A stretch of DNA of 29,164 nucleotides from Verrucomicrobia bacterium UBA3761. Its GTDB lineage: Bacteria; Verrucomicrobiota; Kiritimatiellia; RFP12; UBA1067. A program made the translations under genes and the position numbers. The DNA lies in NCBI GenBank assembly GCA_002371135.1, contig DFGB01000033.1, positions 1 through 29,164 of the forward strand. Direction: 5' to 3'. Below the pieces are notes generated by a model. The model was not told the DNA's origin. It saw only the letters and a program-made list of their open reading frames with translations, and ran no database searches. Shown here piece by piece: positions 14,085 through 22,404 of this stretch. How positions within the stretch are numbered: the stretch's first letter is position 1; every line of letters begins with the position of its first letter.

Positions 14085-14926
14085 CCGTGCAACAACTCCT
14101 TTACGTAGTTAGGCAGCGCGAACGCGCCGCGATGCAAATCCGTATTGTAATAACGCGTTGCAATGCCGAGGGAATTCCAACGCCCGGAATCGAGATCGCG
14201 TACTGGGTCGTACTTGAGCGACGCAAAGCCGAACAGCCAGTGCCCCGAGGGATAGCTCGGTATGTGGCACTGGTAGACGGTGGAGACGGGGAATTCGATT
14301 GCGATATGCGCGTGCGCGTTTTTCACGCTCGTCTGGTGGGCGGCGTAGAAAGGCGATTCGTGCTGGTTGATGAGAATGCCGTCGTCCTTCAGCGCGTTGC
14401 AGCAGTTGCCGTAGAATTCACGCGTGAACAACCCTTCTGCGGGGCCATACGGATCGGGGCAGTCGACTATGATGAGGTCGTATGCATCCTTCTTGCCGCG
14501 CACGAACCTCAGGCCGTCCTCGAAGTGCATCCTTACGCGCGGGTCGCGCAGTTTGCAGGCCGTGAACGGGAGGTGGATGGACGAGAGCGTGACGACCTCC
14601 TTGTCGGCCTCGACGAGGTCGATTTCACGAATCGACTTGTATTTGGCGAGCTCTCGCACCGTGCCGCCGTCGCCGCCGCCCACGACAAGCACCGTCTCCA
14701 CGTTGGGGTGCACCGCCATGGGAACGTGCGTCATCATTTCGTGGTAGATGAACTCGTCCTTTTCGGTGATCATCAATTCACCGTCGAGCACCAAGACGCG
14801 CCCGAAGCCGCAAGTATCCAGAATGTCGATCTGCTGGATCTCGCTCTTGTGGGAAGCGAGCTGGCGTTTCACCTTGACGGAGAAACTCACATCGTCGGTG
14901 TGCTTGTCTGTATACCAAAGTTCCAT
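14081..14926 (-). CDS. speE: spermidine synthase-type aminopropyltransferase
   Basis: 281 aa. It transfers an aminopropyl group from decarboxylated SAM to a polyamine acceptor, usually putrescine. Intact motifs: YHEMMTHVPM around residue 61, GGGDGG at 83-88 (cofactor loop), DLVEADKEVV around 103, EDGLRFV at 136, the catalytic D155 with D158 in VDCPDPYGPAEGLF, and YPSGHWLFGFAS near the C-terminus. AGGAGG lies about nine bases before the ATG. No SAM decarboxylase (speD) gene is in the window, so cofactor supply must come from elsewhere. It lies in the same operon as the carboxyspermidine route, which is unusual. Confidence 0.94.
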   Translation of the reverse strand: MELWYTDKHTDDVSFSVKVKRQLASHKSEIQQIDILDTCGFGRVLVLDGELMITEKDEFIYHEMMTHVPMAVHPNVETVLVVGGGDGGTVRELAKYKSIREIDLVEADKEVVTLSSIHLPFTACKLRDPRVRMHFEDGLRFVRGKKDAYDLIIVDCPDPYGPAEGLFTREFYGNCCNALKDDGILINQHESPFYAAHQTSVKNAHAHIAIEFPVSTVYQCHIPSYPSGHWLFGFASLKYDPVRDLDSGRWNSLGIATRYYNTDLHRGAFALPNYVKELLHG

Positions 14927-14948
14927 GGGAGAGGCCTCCTGTCGTCAG

Positions 14949-16403
14949 TCATTTCACCACCTGGAGATTCTCGATTTTCATATCGAGAGGGCCGGTCATG
15001 AAGCAACCTTTGGCTTTGGTGAATTGGATGTGTTCGAGAATATCCGGGGTGACGCGCTCGCCAGGGGCGAGGATCGGGATGCCGGGCGGATAGCTCATTA
15101 CGAACTCGCCGGCAATTCGACCGAGCGATTGCTCCAGCGGGACGGACTGCTTGGGCGCGACGAACGCCGCCTCGGGGGTCATTACGACATCGGGATCGAT
15201 GTATTCGTGGTCGAAAAGGCCCACTGGGTCCTTGCGGTGGAGGCGCTTTATTTCGGCCAGGGCGGAGATGAGCCGCTCGATATCCATGCGCCGGTCGCCG
15301 GCGGAGATGATGGCGAGGATGTTGCCGACGTCGCCAAACTCGATTTGTATGCCGTAATCGTCGCGAAGGAGATCGTAGACCTCAATACCGGCAAGCCCGA
15401 TATCGCGCGTGTGGACGGAGAGCTTCGTCAAATCGAACGCGAAGCACGTATCATCGTTGCAAATCTCCGGGCCGAAGGCGTAATAGCCGCCAAGGCGGTT
15501 GATTTCCTCGCGCGCGTATTCAGCGAACGATATCGTCTTCGAATAGACTTCGCCGCCGTGGTAATGAAGGTGGCGGCGGGCGAGATCGAGAGAAGAGAGG
15601 AGCAGATAATTCGCGCTCGTGGACTGCGTGAGCGTGATCATCTGCCGGACATAATCGGGGTTGATGGAGTCCTTGCTGAGCAGGATGGAACTCTGCGTAA
15701 GCGAACCGCCCGTCTTGTGAAGCGAGGCGGCCGCCATGTCGCACCCGGCCTCCATGCCGGAGATAGGGAGCTTGTCGTTGAAATAGAAATGAGTGCCGTG
15801 CGCCTCGTCCGCAAGCACCTTCATGCCGGCGGCGTGGGCGATGGAAACGATCGTCTTCAAGTCGGAGCACACGCCGTAATAGGTCGGGTTGTTTACGAGA
15901 ATGGCTTTCGCGTCCGGGTGCTGTTCGATTGCTCGCTGGACATCCTCCACGCCCATGCCAAGTGGAATGCCGAGGCGCGGGTTACGGCCGGGATTGACGT
16001 AGACGGGGACCGCGCCGTTGACGACAAGCGCATTGATGGCGCTGCGGTGAACGTTGCGCGGCATGATAATCTTCTCGCCGCGTCCGCAAGTGGCCCATAT
16101 CATCGTCTGGACGGCGCTCGTCGTACCGTTGACCATGAAGAACGCATTGTCGGCCCCGAACGCCTCGGCGGCGAGATCCTGCGCGTCCTTGATGACGCTC
16201 ACGGGATGGCCGAGGTTGTCGAGCGGCTTCATCGAGTTGACGTCGAGCGCCATGCAGAGCTTGCCAAAGTAGTCCGGCAGTTCCGGGTTCATCCTGCCGC
16301 CCTTGTGGCCGGGGACGTCGAAATGCGCGAGCCGGTTGATGCGCTGGGCGTTCAGCGCATCGGCGAGCGGCGTCTGCGATTGATCCAGTTTTGCCTCTTG
16401 CAT
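14949..16403 (-). CDS. speA: arginine decarboxylase, fold-type I (SpeA, short Bacillus-like form)
   Basis: 484 aa PLP enzyme of the Orn/Lys/Arg decarboxylase class, the short form. Motifs: HFDVPGHKGGRM at 27-38, NGTTSAVQTMIWATC at 92-106, D199 and H202 in LADEAHGTHF, and the Schiff-base K230 in SLHKTGGSLTQSS. Arginine rather than lysine or ornithine as substrate is inferred from the adjoining agmatinase. Start ATG 16401-16403 follows an AGAGG site; the upstream open frame overlaps the serine hydrolase gene and is not used. It is the first polyamine gene of the operon, 31 bases after that gene. Confidence 0.93.
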   Translation of the reverse strand: MQEAKLDQSQTPLADALNAQRINRLAHFDVPGHKGGRMNPELPDYFGKLCMALDVNSMKPLDNLGHPVSVIKDAQDLAAEAFGADNAFFMVNGTTSAVQTMIWATCGRGEKIIMPRNVHRSAINALVVNGAVPVYVNPGRNPRLGIPLGMGVEDVQRAIEQHPDAKAILVNNPTYYGVCSDLKTIVSIAHAAGMKVLADEAHGTHFYFNDKLPISGMEAGCDMAAASLHKTGGSLTQSSILLSKDSINPDYVRQMITLTQSTSANYLLLSSLDLARRHLHYHGGEVYSKTISFAEYAREEINRLGGYYAFGPEICNDDTCFAFDLTKLSVHTRDIGLAGIEVYDLLRDDYGIQIEFGDVGNILAIISAGDRRMDIERLISALAEIKRLHRKDPVGLFDHEYIDPDVVMTPEAAFVAPKQSVPLEQSLGRIAGEFVMSYPPGIPILAPGERVTPDILEHIQFTKAKGCFMTGPLDMKIENLQVVK

Positions 16404-16434
16404 CGAACGTTCGTCCTCTGGAAGGTTTCCGTGG

Positions 16435-17634
16435 CTACTCGACGCGGCCGGTGTAGGCATTGGCGCCGGTGTTGTCGATCGTGCGGGAGAAGAACTGATT
16501 AGCGGCCTCCTCGCGCGCCTTGTCCCAGGGACGCGGCTTGCCCGTGAGCTGCACGACCCAGAGCTTGAGTCCCTTGCGATGCCAGTTGACCATGCAGTTC
16601 GTGCCCCATGCGCCGCCATGCCCGAACCACGCATCCCCGAAATCCTCGACCGGTGCGTTGAGACCGAGAGAATATCCTTCTTTCATACCGATGCGCGTAG
16701 AAACGGCGAGGATGGATTTGACGGTCTCCTCCTTGAGAATCCTCGCTCCGTTCTCGCCGACGCCGAGGTTCATGAGCATCTTGTAGAACTTGAGCTGGTC
16801 GCGCGCCGTCGTCCAAAGTCCTGCGCCGGCGCTTGGAAAGACCCGGTCGTCGCCAAAGGGAGCCTGCATGCTTCTATCGTCGACCCTGCGCAGCGGCGAG
16901 CGGTCGGGAGAAAGCGAATAGAGCCAAATCCTGTCTGCGAGTTGCGCGTCCGTAGGCCAAAAACCGGTTTCGCCCATCTCAAGCGGTTCGAGGACGCGCT
17001 CTTTCAAAAACTCCTCCCAGCGCTTGCCCGTCACCTTCTCGACCACAGCCGCGCCAATGTCGATGCCGACGTTTGAATACTTCACCTTCGTGCCAGGCTC
17101 GAACAGGAGAGGGATGGCGGCGGCCGTCGCCGCGACGCTCCTGAGCGGCATCCTGCGCGACCAGCCGCCCATGTCGTGGTAGTTCGGCAGTTCGAAATCA
17201 AAACCGCCCGTGTGGTTCATGCAATGGCGGATAGTGAGCACGTTCTGCGCCTTGCGGATTGTGCGCACGCCGTTCGTCTCCTCGCCCTTCACCCAAAGAG
17301 AACCGAACTCGGGCAGATATTTCGAGACGGGGTCGTCAAGCGAAATCTTGCCTTCCTCGACGAGCATCGCGATTGTAACGCCGCAGAAGCCCTTCGTCTG
17401 CGAGCACTGCATGAAATGCGAATCGAGCGTGATCGGGCGCTTCGCCTCCGCGTCCGCCCACCCGAGGCACGCGACTTCCTCCACACCGTCCTGAATGAAA
17501 ACGCTGACAGCGCCGGGGAGCGAACCATTCTCGATGAAAGGCAAAAGCGCATCGCTTGCATAATGCGTGCCGGAATCGACAGCGAACGCAGCGATCGATA
17601 GAGCGAGAGAAGCAATGAATATACGTATTTTCAT
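16435..17634 (-). CDS. exported beta-lactamase-family serine hydrolase
   Basis: 399 aa. Residues 1-18 form a signal peptide (MKIRIFIASLALSIAAFA). It is a class-C-like beta-lactamase/esterase fold: nucleophile motif S78-Q-T-K81 (MQCSQTKGFCGV), Y186-S-N188 (KVKYSNVGIDIGAAV), and HGG near residue 360 (WFGHGGAWGTN). Such proteins are periplasmic or exported esterases, peptidases or penicillin-binding relatives; the sequence does not point to beta-lactam resistance. The start is set by the signal peptide at ATG 17632-17634. It stands 31 bases before speA and may be cotranscribed. Confidence 0.9.
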   Translation of the reverse strand: MKIRIFIASLALSIAAFAVDSGTHYASDALLPFIENGSLPGAVSVFIQDGVEEVACLGWADAEAKRPITLDSHFMQCSQTKGFCGVTIAMLVEEGKISLDDPVSKYLPEFGSLWVKGEETNGVRTIRKAQNVLTIRHCMNHTGGFDFELPNYHDMGGWSRRMPLRSVAATAAAIPLLFEPGTKVKYSNVGIDIGAAVVEKVTGKRWEEFLKERVLEPLEMGETGFWPTDAQLADRIWLYSLSPDRSPLRRVDDRSMQAPFGDDRVFPSAGAGLWTTARDQLKFYKMLMNLGVGENGARILKEETVKSILAVSTRIGMKEGYSLGLNAPVEDFGDAWFGHGGAWGTNCMVNWHRKGLKLWVVQLTGKPRPWDKAREEAANQFFSRTIDNTGANAYTGRVE

Positions 17635-17680
17635 GGCGATACTTACTAAAGGGTTCGGGAGAAGGGACGGGAGACTAAAG

Positions 17681-17738
17681 AAAAAAGAGGAACTGAAGCT
17701 ACATGCCACTCCAGTCCCACCTGTTTCTCCAGTCCTCT
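17681..17738 (-). terminator. probable rho-independent terminator of fusA
   Basis: On the minus strand AGAGGACTGGAG (17727-17738) pairs with CTTCAGTTCCTCT (17686-17698) apart from one bulge and one G-U, followed by TTTTTCTTT. The loop is about 28 bases and contains another GACTGGAG copy. Located just after the fusA stop. Confidence 0.5.
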
Positions 17739-17757
17739 AGACTAGCCAATCAAGGCC

Positions 17758-19860
17758 TTAGTCGTCGGAGGCAGGGCGGACCTTGCCTTCCTTGATACGC
17801 TTTTCGATGACGGTCTTGGCGATGGAAGCCGGGACGGCTTCATACTGCTTGAAGATCATCGTGAACGCGCCGCGGCCCTGCGTGACCGTACGGATGGCGT
17901 TCGAGTAGCCGAACATTTCGCCCAGCGGGACGGTTGCCTTGATGAGCTTGACGCCGGCACGGTCTTCCATGCCCTCGACGCGGCCGCGGCGCTGGTTGAT
18001 GGAGCCGTTCGCGGCACCCATGTACTGTTCGGGGACAGCGACCTCGACGTCCATCATAGGTTCGAGAAGCTGCGGCTTGCCCTTGAGGAAGCCCTTCTTG
18101 AAGCACTGGCGAGCGCACTCGACGAACGCGAATTCGTTCGAGTCGACTTCGTGATAGGAGCCGAAGTAGACAGTAGCCTTGACATCCACCACCGGGAAGC
18201 CGCCGAGCGGGCCGGATTCGAGCGCCTTCTTGACGCCCTTCTCCACGGCCGGGATGTACTCGGTCGGAATCACGCCACCCTTGACTTCGTTGACGAACTC
18301 GAAGCCCTTGCCGGGTTCCTGCGGCTCAAGCTTGAGGCAGACGTGAGCGTACTGGCCGCGGCCGCCGGACTGCTTAACGTGCTTGTATTCGTTGTCGACG
18401 GGGGCGGTGATCGTCTCGCGGTAGGCGACCTGCGGGGCGCCGACGTCGCAGTCGACATTGAACTCGCGTTTGAGACGGTCGACGATGACTTCGAGATAAA
18501 GTTCGCCCATGCCGGCAATGATCGTCTCGGAAGTCTCCTGGTCGAATGTGACGACGAAGGTGGGGTCTTCCATGGCGAGCGCGTGAAGCGCGGCGCCGAG
18601 TTTTTCATTGTCGCTGCGGGATTTCGGCTTGACGGCGACGGAGATGACGGGCGCCGGGAAGTCGATGGACTCGAGCGTGATGGGATGTTCGGGGTCGCAA
18701 AGCGTATCGCCGGTGCGCGTCTGGGTGAGGCCGACGCAAGCGACGATGTCGCCTGCGCGAGCTTCATCGAGAGGCTCCTGCTTGTTGGCGTGCATGCGGA
18801 AGAGACGCGAAATACGCTGCTCCTGGTTGATTGTGGAGTCGAGGAGCTCGGCGCCGAGCTTGAGCGTGCCGGAGTAGACACGCACGAAGGTGATCTTGCC
18901 CATGTTCTTGTCGGACATGATCTTGAACGCGAGACCGCAGAAAGGTTCGTCGTCGCTGACTTCGCGGCGCTGCGAAGGATCGTCGGCGGAGACCGCCGCG
19001 CCAGTGTCGAGAGGCGAAGGCAGGTAATCGCAAACAGCGTCGAGGAGCGGCTGGACGCCCTTGTCCTTGAAAGCGGAACCGCAGAACGCGGGAGTGATCG
19101 TGCGAGCGAGGCAGCCCTTGCGGATCGCCTTCTTGATTTCGTCTACGGTCAGCTCCTCGCCGGCGAAGAACTTCTCCATGAGAGCGTCATCCTGCTCGGC
19201 GGCGGCCTCCACCATCTTCTGGCGGTATTCCTGCGCCTTCTCCATGTATTCCGGCGGGATGTCCTTCTCGATGACCGTCTTGCCGAGGCTCTTCATATCG
19301 AAGTAGAGCGCCTTCATGCGGATAAGGTCGATGATGCCGTCGAACGTCTCGGCCGCGCCGATCGGGATGACCATCGGGACGGGGTTGGCGCCCAGCTGGT
19401 TCCTCATCTGATCCATCACGTTGTAGAAGTTGGCGCCGACGCGGTCCATCTTGTTGACGAACGCGATCTTCGGCACTTTATACTTCTCGGACTGGCGCCA
19501 AACCTGCTCGGACTGCGGCTGGACGCCGCCGACCGCGCAGTAGAGCGCGACCGCGCCGTCGAGGACGCGAAGCGAGCGCTCGACTTCCGCCGTGAAGTCC
19601 ACGTGTCCGGGGGTATCGATAAGCGCCAGACGGTAGTCGCCCCAGGTAACGGTAGTGGCCGCGGACTGAATCGTGATACCACGCTCCTGCTCCTGCACCA
19701 TGAAGTCCATCGTCGCAGCGCCATCGTGCACTTCGCCGATCTTGTAATTCTTGCCGGAGTAATAGAGAATACGCTCGGACGTCGTCGTCTTGCCGCCGTC
19801 GATATGAGCCATGATGCCGAAGTTTCGCACTCTTTCGAGCGGAATGTCGCGTTTAGCCAT
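17758..19860 (-). CDS. fusA: translation elongation factor G
   Basis: 700 aa GTPase that drives ribosomal translocation. G1 is AHIDGGKTTT at 18-27, G3 DTPGH and G4 NKMD (FVNKMDRVGAN) are intact, switch I has QEQERGITIQSAATTV, and domains II-V are complete (QEQRISRLFRMHANKQEP, MGELYLEVIVDRLKREF, GRVEGMEDRAG). The G1 Ala of most EF-Gs (DAGK) is Gly here, and ITIQ replaces the usual ITIT. Start ATG 19858-19860 with AAAGGA nine bases upstream. A strong promoter is at 19894-19923 and a likely terminator follows. It is a single-gene unit; rpsL, rpsG and tuf, the usual partners, are not nearby. Confidence 0.97.
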   Translation of the reverse strand: MAKRDIPLERVRNFGIMAHIDGGKTTTSERILYYSGKNYKIGEVHDGAATMDFMVQEQERGITIQSAATTVTWGDYRLALIDTPGHVDFTAEVERSLRVLDGAVALYCAVGGVQPQSEQVWRQSEKYKVPKIAFVNKMDRVGANFYNVMDQMRNQLGANPVPMVIPIGAAETFDGIIDLIRMKALYFDMKSLGKTVIEKDIPPEYMEKAQEYRQKMVEAAAEQDDALMEKFFAGEELTVDEIKKAIRKGCLARTITPAFCGSAFKDKGVQPLLDAVCDYLPSPLDTGAAVSADDPSQRREVSDDEPFCGLAFKIMSDKNMGKITFVRVYSGTLKLGAELLDSTINQEQRISRLFRMHANKQEPLDEARAGDIVACVGLTQTRTGDTLCDPEHPITLESIDFPAPVISVAVKPKSRSDNEKLGAALHALAMEDPTFVVTFDQETSETIIAGMGELYLEVIVDRLKREFNVDCDVGAPQVAYRETITAPVDNEYKHVKQSGGRGQYAHVCLKLEPQEPGKGFEFVNEVKGGVIPTEYIPAVEKGVKKALESGPLGGFPVVDVKATVYFGSYHEVDSNEFAFVECARQCFKKGFLKGKPQLLEPMMDVEVAVPEQYMGAANGSINQRRGRVEGMEDRAGVKLIKATVPLGEMFGYSNAIRTVTQGRGAFTMIFKQYEAVPASIAKTVIEKRIKEGKVRPASDD

Positions 19861-19893
19861 TGTATCGTTCCTTTGATTGCAAATTGAGTTAAT

Positions 19894-19923
19894 ATTATAC
19901 CTAATTACTGCATGGTTGCGCAA
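19894..19923 (-). promoter_or_regulatory. fusA promoter
   Basis: Minus strand TTGCGC (19918-19923), 18 bases ending TTAGG, TATAAT (19894-19899). Leader about 27 bases with AAAGGA. Confidence 0.7.
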
Positions 19924-20026
19924 GGGGGAAATTTAGGAATTTTTGCCGCCGCAATGAAACATATCGCAGAAGCAACGGGGGCGAACCAAGAACGCCGCAC
20001 GTATGCTTGAAACGCCGCCGCGCCTT

Positions 20027-20509
20027 TCAACCCTTGAAGACGAAGAACTTGCGGGCAAAGAAATTGACGACGAAGGAAATGCCGACTTCAAGAACGACGG
20101 CGAAAGTGGTCATGACGCCAAATACGTCTATGAGGATTTTCAAGGCGGCGATGGCGATGACCGTGGCAAATGCCGCGGCACCATAGAACATCGCAAACTC
20201 AACATGCCACTTCCAGCGGCCCGGCGTAAAGACGAAACTCCTGTTCATCAACCAGCAGGCGACGTTGGCGATCGTAAAGGCGATTGCCGTCGCCACGCTC
20301 GCCAACGTCCCGCGCGAGGCATACCACGCTTCGCCGCCGGTGAACTTCGCGCTTGGCAGAGCGAAGATGCGGACGGCCAAATCGTCAGGCGCGAGGCACT
20401 TGAGACATGTAGAAGCGAGCAGGTAGAAAAAGAATATTTGAACAAGCGTCGCGAGCAGCCCCGCGACGCCGTATTTGACGAGTTGCCTGAAATCGAAAAA
20501 CCTAGACAT
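20027..20509 (-). CDS. GtrA family membrane protein
   Basis: 160 aa with four membrane helices (roughly residues 12-34, 68-88, 100-122, 130-152). FDFRQLVKYGVAGLLATLVQ at the start, ANVACWLMNRSFVFTPGRW in the middle and the closing GISFVVNFFARKFFVFKG are typical of GtrA. Family members move lipid-linked sugars or are partners in cell-surface polysaccharide work. The gene overlaps the 3' end of the GH109-like gene by eight bases, so the two are cotranscribed. Confidence 0.92.
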   Translation of the reverse strand: MSRFFDFRQLVKYGVAGLLATLVQIFFFYLLASTCLKCLAPDDLAVRIFALPSAKFTGGEAWYASRGTLASVATAIAFTIANVACWLMNRSFVFTPGRWKWHVEFAMFYGAAAFATVIAIAALKILIDVFGVMTTFAVVLEVGISFVVNFFARKFFVFKG

Positions 20510-21929
20510 TCAATTGCGTCTTGTCTTCGTTCACATCGTCGATGGTGATGCCAAGCTTTTTGAGGTCGACAGACTCGATGCCGAGAGGCTTGGCGGTCTG
20601 CCAGCCGCCGCGAGTGAAGTCGGCGACATCCTGGGACGCGCCGCGGTTCGTGGCAGAGCGCTCGCAGTACTCGCAAAGCGAGCATGAGGCGGCGAGATCG
20701 TAGACGTCCATATCGAGCGGGAGGCCGTTCTGGAGGCAGTAGGCGAGGCGCAAGTCCATGAGGAAGTCCATGCCGCCGTGACCGCCCATCTTGACGGCGA
20801 GTTCGCCCGCGACTTTCCACAGCGGGTGGCGATACTGCTCGCGAATCTCGTTGGTCTTGGCGGCATCGAACCACCCGTGGGCGCCTTCGCCGGGCTTGGA
20901 CGCGAGGGCGATCTGCAGCGGGTAGTCGCGCAGGATGCCCATCGTGCCGGAAACGAGGTTGATGCGCGTATACGGGCGCGGGCTGGTGACGTCGTGCTGC
21001 ACCATGATCGTGCGGCCCTTGACGGTGCGAATGACCGTCGTCGACATGTCGCCATGCGCGGGATGGAGCTTCGCCTGCCACGAATCTTCGCCAAACTTGA
21101 CACGCGCGTAGGCATCCATGCCGACCTGGGCGGAAGCAACGCAAGTGAGATAGTCGAAGCGGTCGCCGCGGTTGATGTTCATCGCCTGCATGATTGGCAG
21201 GAGCCCGTGCGTCGGGTAGATGTTGCCCGTATGGGCGGCATTCCACCTGAGGCGCCAGTAGTCCTGATAGCTGCCGAGCGACGGATCCATGTAGTTGAGT
21301 TCACGCAGATCGTGGATGTATGCGCCTTCGCCGTGGACGAGTTCGCCAAGCATGCCCTGACGGACGAGGTTGAGCGTGAGCATCTCCACCTCGCCGTAGC
21401 AGCAGTTTTCGAGCTGCATGCAATGGCGGCCTGTGCGCTCTGCCGTCTCGACGAGCGCCCAGCACTCCTCAAGATTCATCGCGGACGGGACTTCGATAGC
21501 GGCATGCTTGCCGCATTCCATCGCGTAAAGACCGATCTTGGCGTGAAGCTGCCAAGGCGTGACGACGTAGACGAGGTCGAGGTCGCTCTGGCACATGTCG
21601 CGCCAGCCCTCTTCGCCGGAATATTCGCGGGCGGCGGGCTTACCGTTGTCTGCGAGCCACTTCTGCTGGGCGGCGACGCGCTCGGGATAGAGGTCGCAAA
21701 GCGCGTCGACCCGGACGCCGGGGATCGAAGCAAGGCGGTGGACAGCGCCCGGGCCGCGCATGCCAAGGCCCACAACGCCGACCCTTACGGTTTCGATCGG
21801 CGCGACCCTGAAGGCCGTCATGCCGCCGGCGTCGACCATCTTTGCCGCATGCGCAACGCATCCTGAAAGGGCCGCCGTCGCGCCCATCCACGCAGTCCCG
21901 CGCAGAAAATCACGTCTATTCATTTCCAT
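20502..21929 (-). CDS. Tat-exported GH109-like Gfo/Idh/MocA family protein (alpha-N-acetylgalactosaminidase type)
   Basis: 475 aa. Twin-arginine leader NRRDFLRG at 4-11 and lipobox LSGC with Cys24, so probably a Tat-exported lipoprotein. Rossmann VGVVGLGMRGPG at 50-61. The blocks NYMDPSLGSYQDYWRLRWN, GNIYPTHGLLPIMQAMNINR and VTPWQLHAKIGLYAMECGKH are those of GH109 (NAD-dependent alpha-N-acetylgalactosaminidase), with the substrate-site His in the YPTHG motif. This points to release of GalNAc from mucin-type glycans (inference). Start ATG at 21927-21929 with GGAG ten bases before. It has its own promoter, which overlaps the stop of the upstream tandem-ACP gene, and is followed by gtrA. Confidence 0.88.
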   Translation of the reverse strand: MEMNRRDFLRGTAWMGATAALSGCVAHAAKMVDAGGMTAFRVAPIETVRVGVVGLGMRGPGAVHRLASIPGVRVDALCDLYPERVAAQQKWLADNGKPAAREYSGEEGWRDMCQSDLDLVYVVTPWQLHAKIGLYAMECGKHAAIEVPSAMNLEECWALVETAERTGRHCMQLENCCYGEVEMLTLNLVRQGMLGELVHGEGAYIHDLRELNYMDPSLGSYQDYWRLRWNAAHTGNIYPTHGLLPIMQAMNINRGDRFDYLTCVASAQVGMDAYARVKFGEDSWQAKLHPAHGDMSTTVIRTVKGRTIMVQHDVTSPRPYTRINLVSGTMGILRDYPLQIALASKPGEGAHGWFDAAKTNEIREQYRHPLWKVAGELAVKMGGHGGMDFLMDLRLAYCLQNGLPLDMDVYDLAASCSLCEYCERSATNRGASQDVADFTRGGWQTAKPLGIESVDLKKLGITIDDVNEDKTQLNV

Positions 21930-21980
21930 TGACTTGTTTCTCCTTTTTAATTGAAATTTTCCAGTTGAAAACTCTTAATA

Positions 21981-22010
21981 ATTATACCATTTCCATGTGC
22001 TGCCGGTCAA
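21981..22010 (-). promoter_or_regulatory. promoter of the GH109-like gene, overlapping the ACP stop codon
   Basis: Minus strand TTGACC (22005-22010), 18 bases ending AAATGG, TATAAT (21981-21986). The upstream gene's last codons (ATG GTA TAA) lie in the -10 region. Leader about 45 bases with GGAG. Confidence 0.75.
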
Positions 22011-22404
22011 GGCGCGAGATGAAATCGTCGAGCGTCTTCAACTCTGGCACGACCTCGATCGGGTATGACACGCCGAACTTCTCCTCGGCCTCCATGACGA
22101 GCCGGAGGTGGTTGACGGAATCCCATTCCGGGATCGAGCCATACGAGGCACCGTCGAGTTTGGCGCGGTCGCAAGCGAATATCCTCGCTGCCAAGGCGGC
22201 AAGCGCCTCGCGCATCAAATCTCCGACGGTGGCGAGCGTGAGGAATTTCTCGATCCCGACAGGCGCGGCCCAATCGTTCTCCATCATCACGAGAAGACCG
22301 AACGCAAGAAGCGAACACCACCCTTCCGTCTCGCGGAAACGCGTATCAAGGCCGACCGCGTCGACCTCCAGAACGTCCGCAACAACCGCTTCGAACTTAT
22401 TCAT
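21982..22404 (-). CDS. tandem acyl-carrier protein (two ACP domains)
   Basis: 140 aa with two ACP-like units. The first (residues 1-67) has the serine S31 in EGWCSLLAF, the second (70-135) S96 in PEWDSVNHLRLVMEAEEKFG. Each serine is the expected phosphopantetheine attachment point, although Cys replaces the usual Asp before S31, so the first may be weak. Start ATG 22402-22404 overlaps the upstream membrane-protein gene by eight bases. The partner enzymes (adenylating, FkbH-like or O-acyltransferase types) are not in the window. It probably carries an acyl or aminoacyl group for a surface-polymer or lipid modification together with the membrane protein upstream (inference). Confidence 0.75.
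   Translation of the reverse strand: MNKFEAVVADVLEVDAVGLDTRFRETEGWCSLLAFGLLVMMENDWAAPVGIEKFLTLATVGDLMREALAALAARIFACDRAKLDGASYGSIPEWDSVNHLRLVMEAEEKFGVSYPIEVVPELKTLDDFISRLDRQHMEMV

Noticed and set aside
14748..16502. 584-aa open frame on the plus strand
   Set aside because: Opposite speA and speE; both have full motif sets on the minus strand.
16404..16634. N-terminal extension of arginine decarboxylase to 561 aa
   Set aside because: The extra residues overlap the serine hydrolase gene and are low-complexity; the family start and ribosome site fit 16403.
18151..19887. 578-aa open frame on the plus strand
   Set aside because: Shadow of fusA, whose GTPase motifs are complete on the minus strand.
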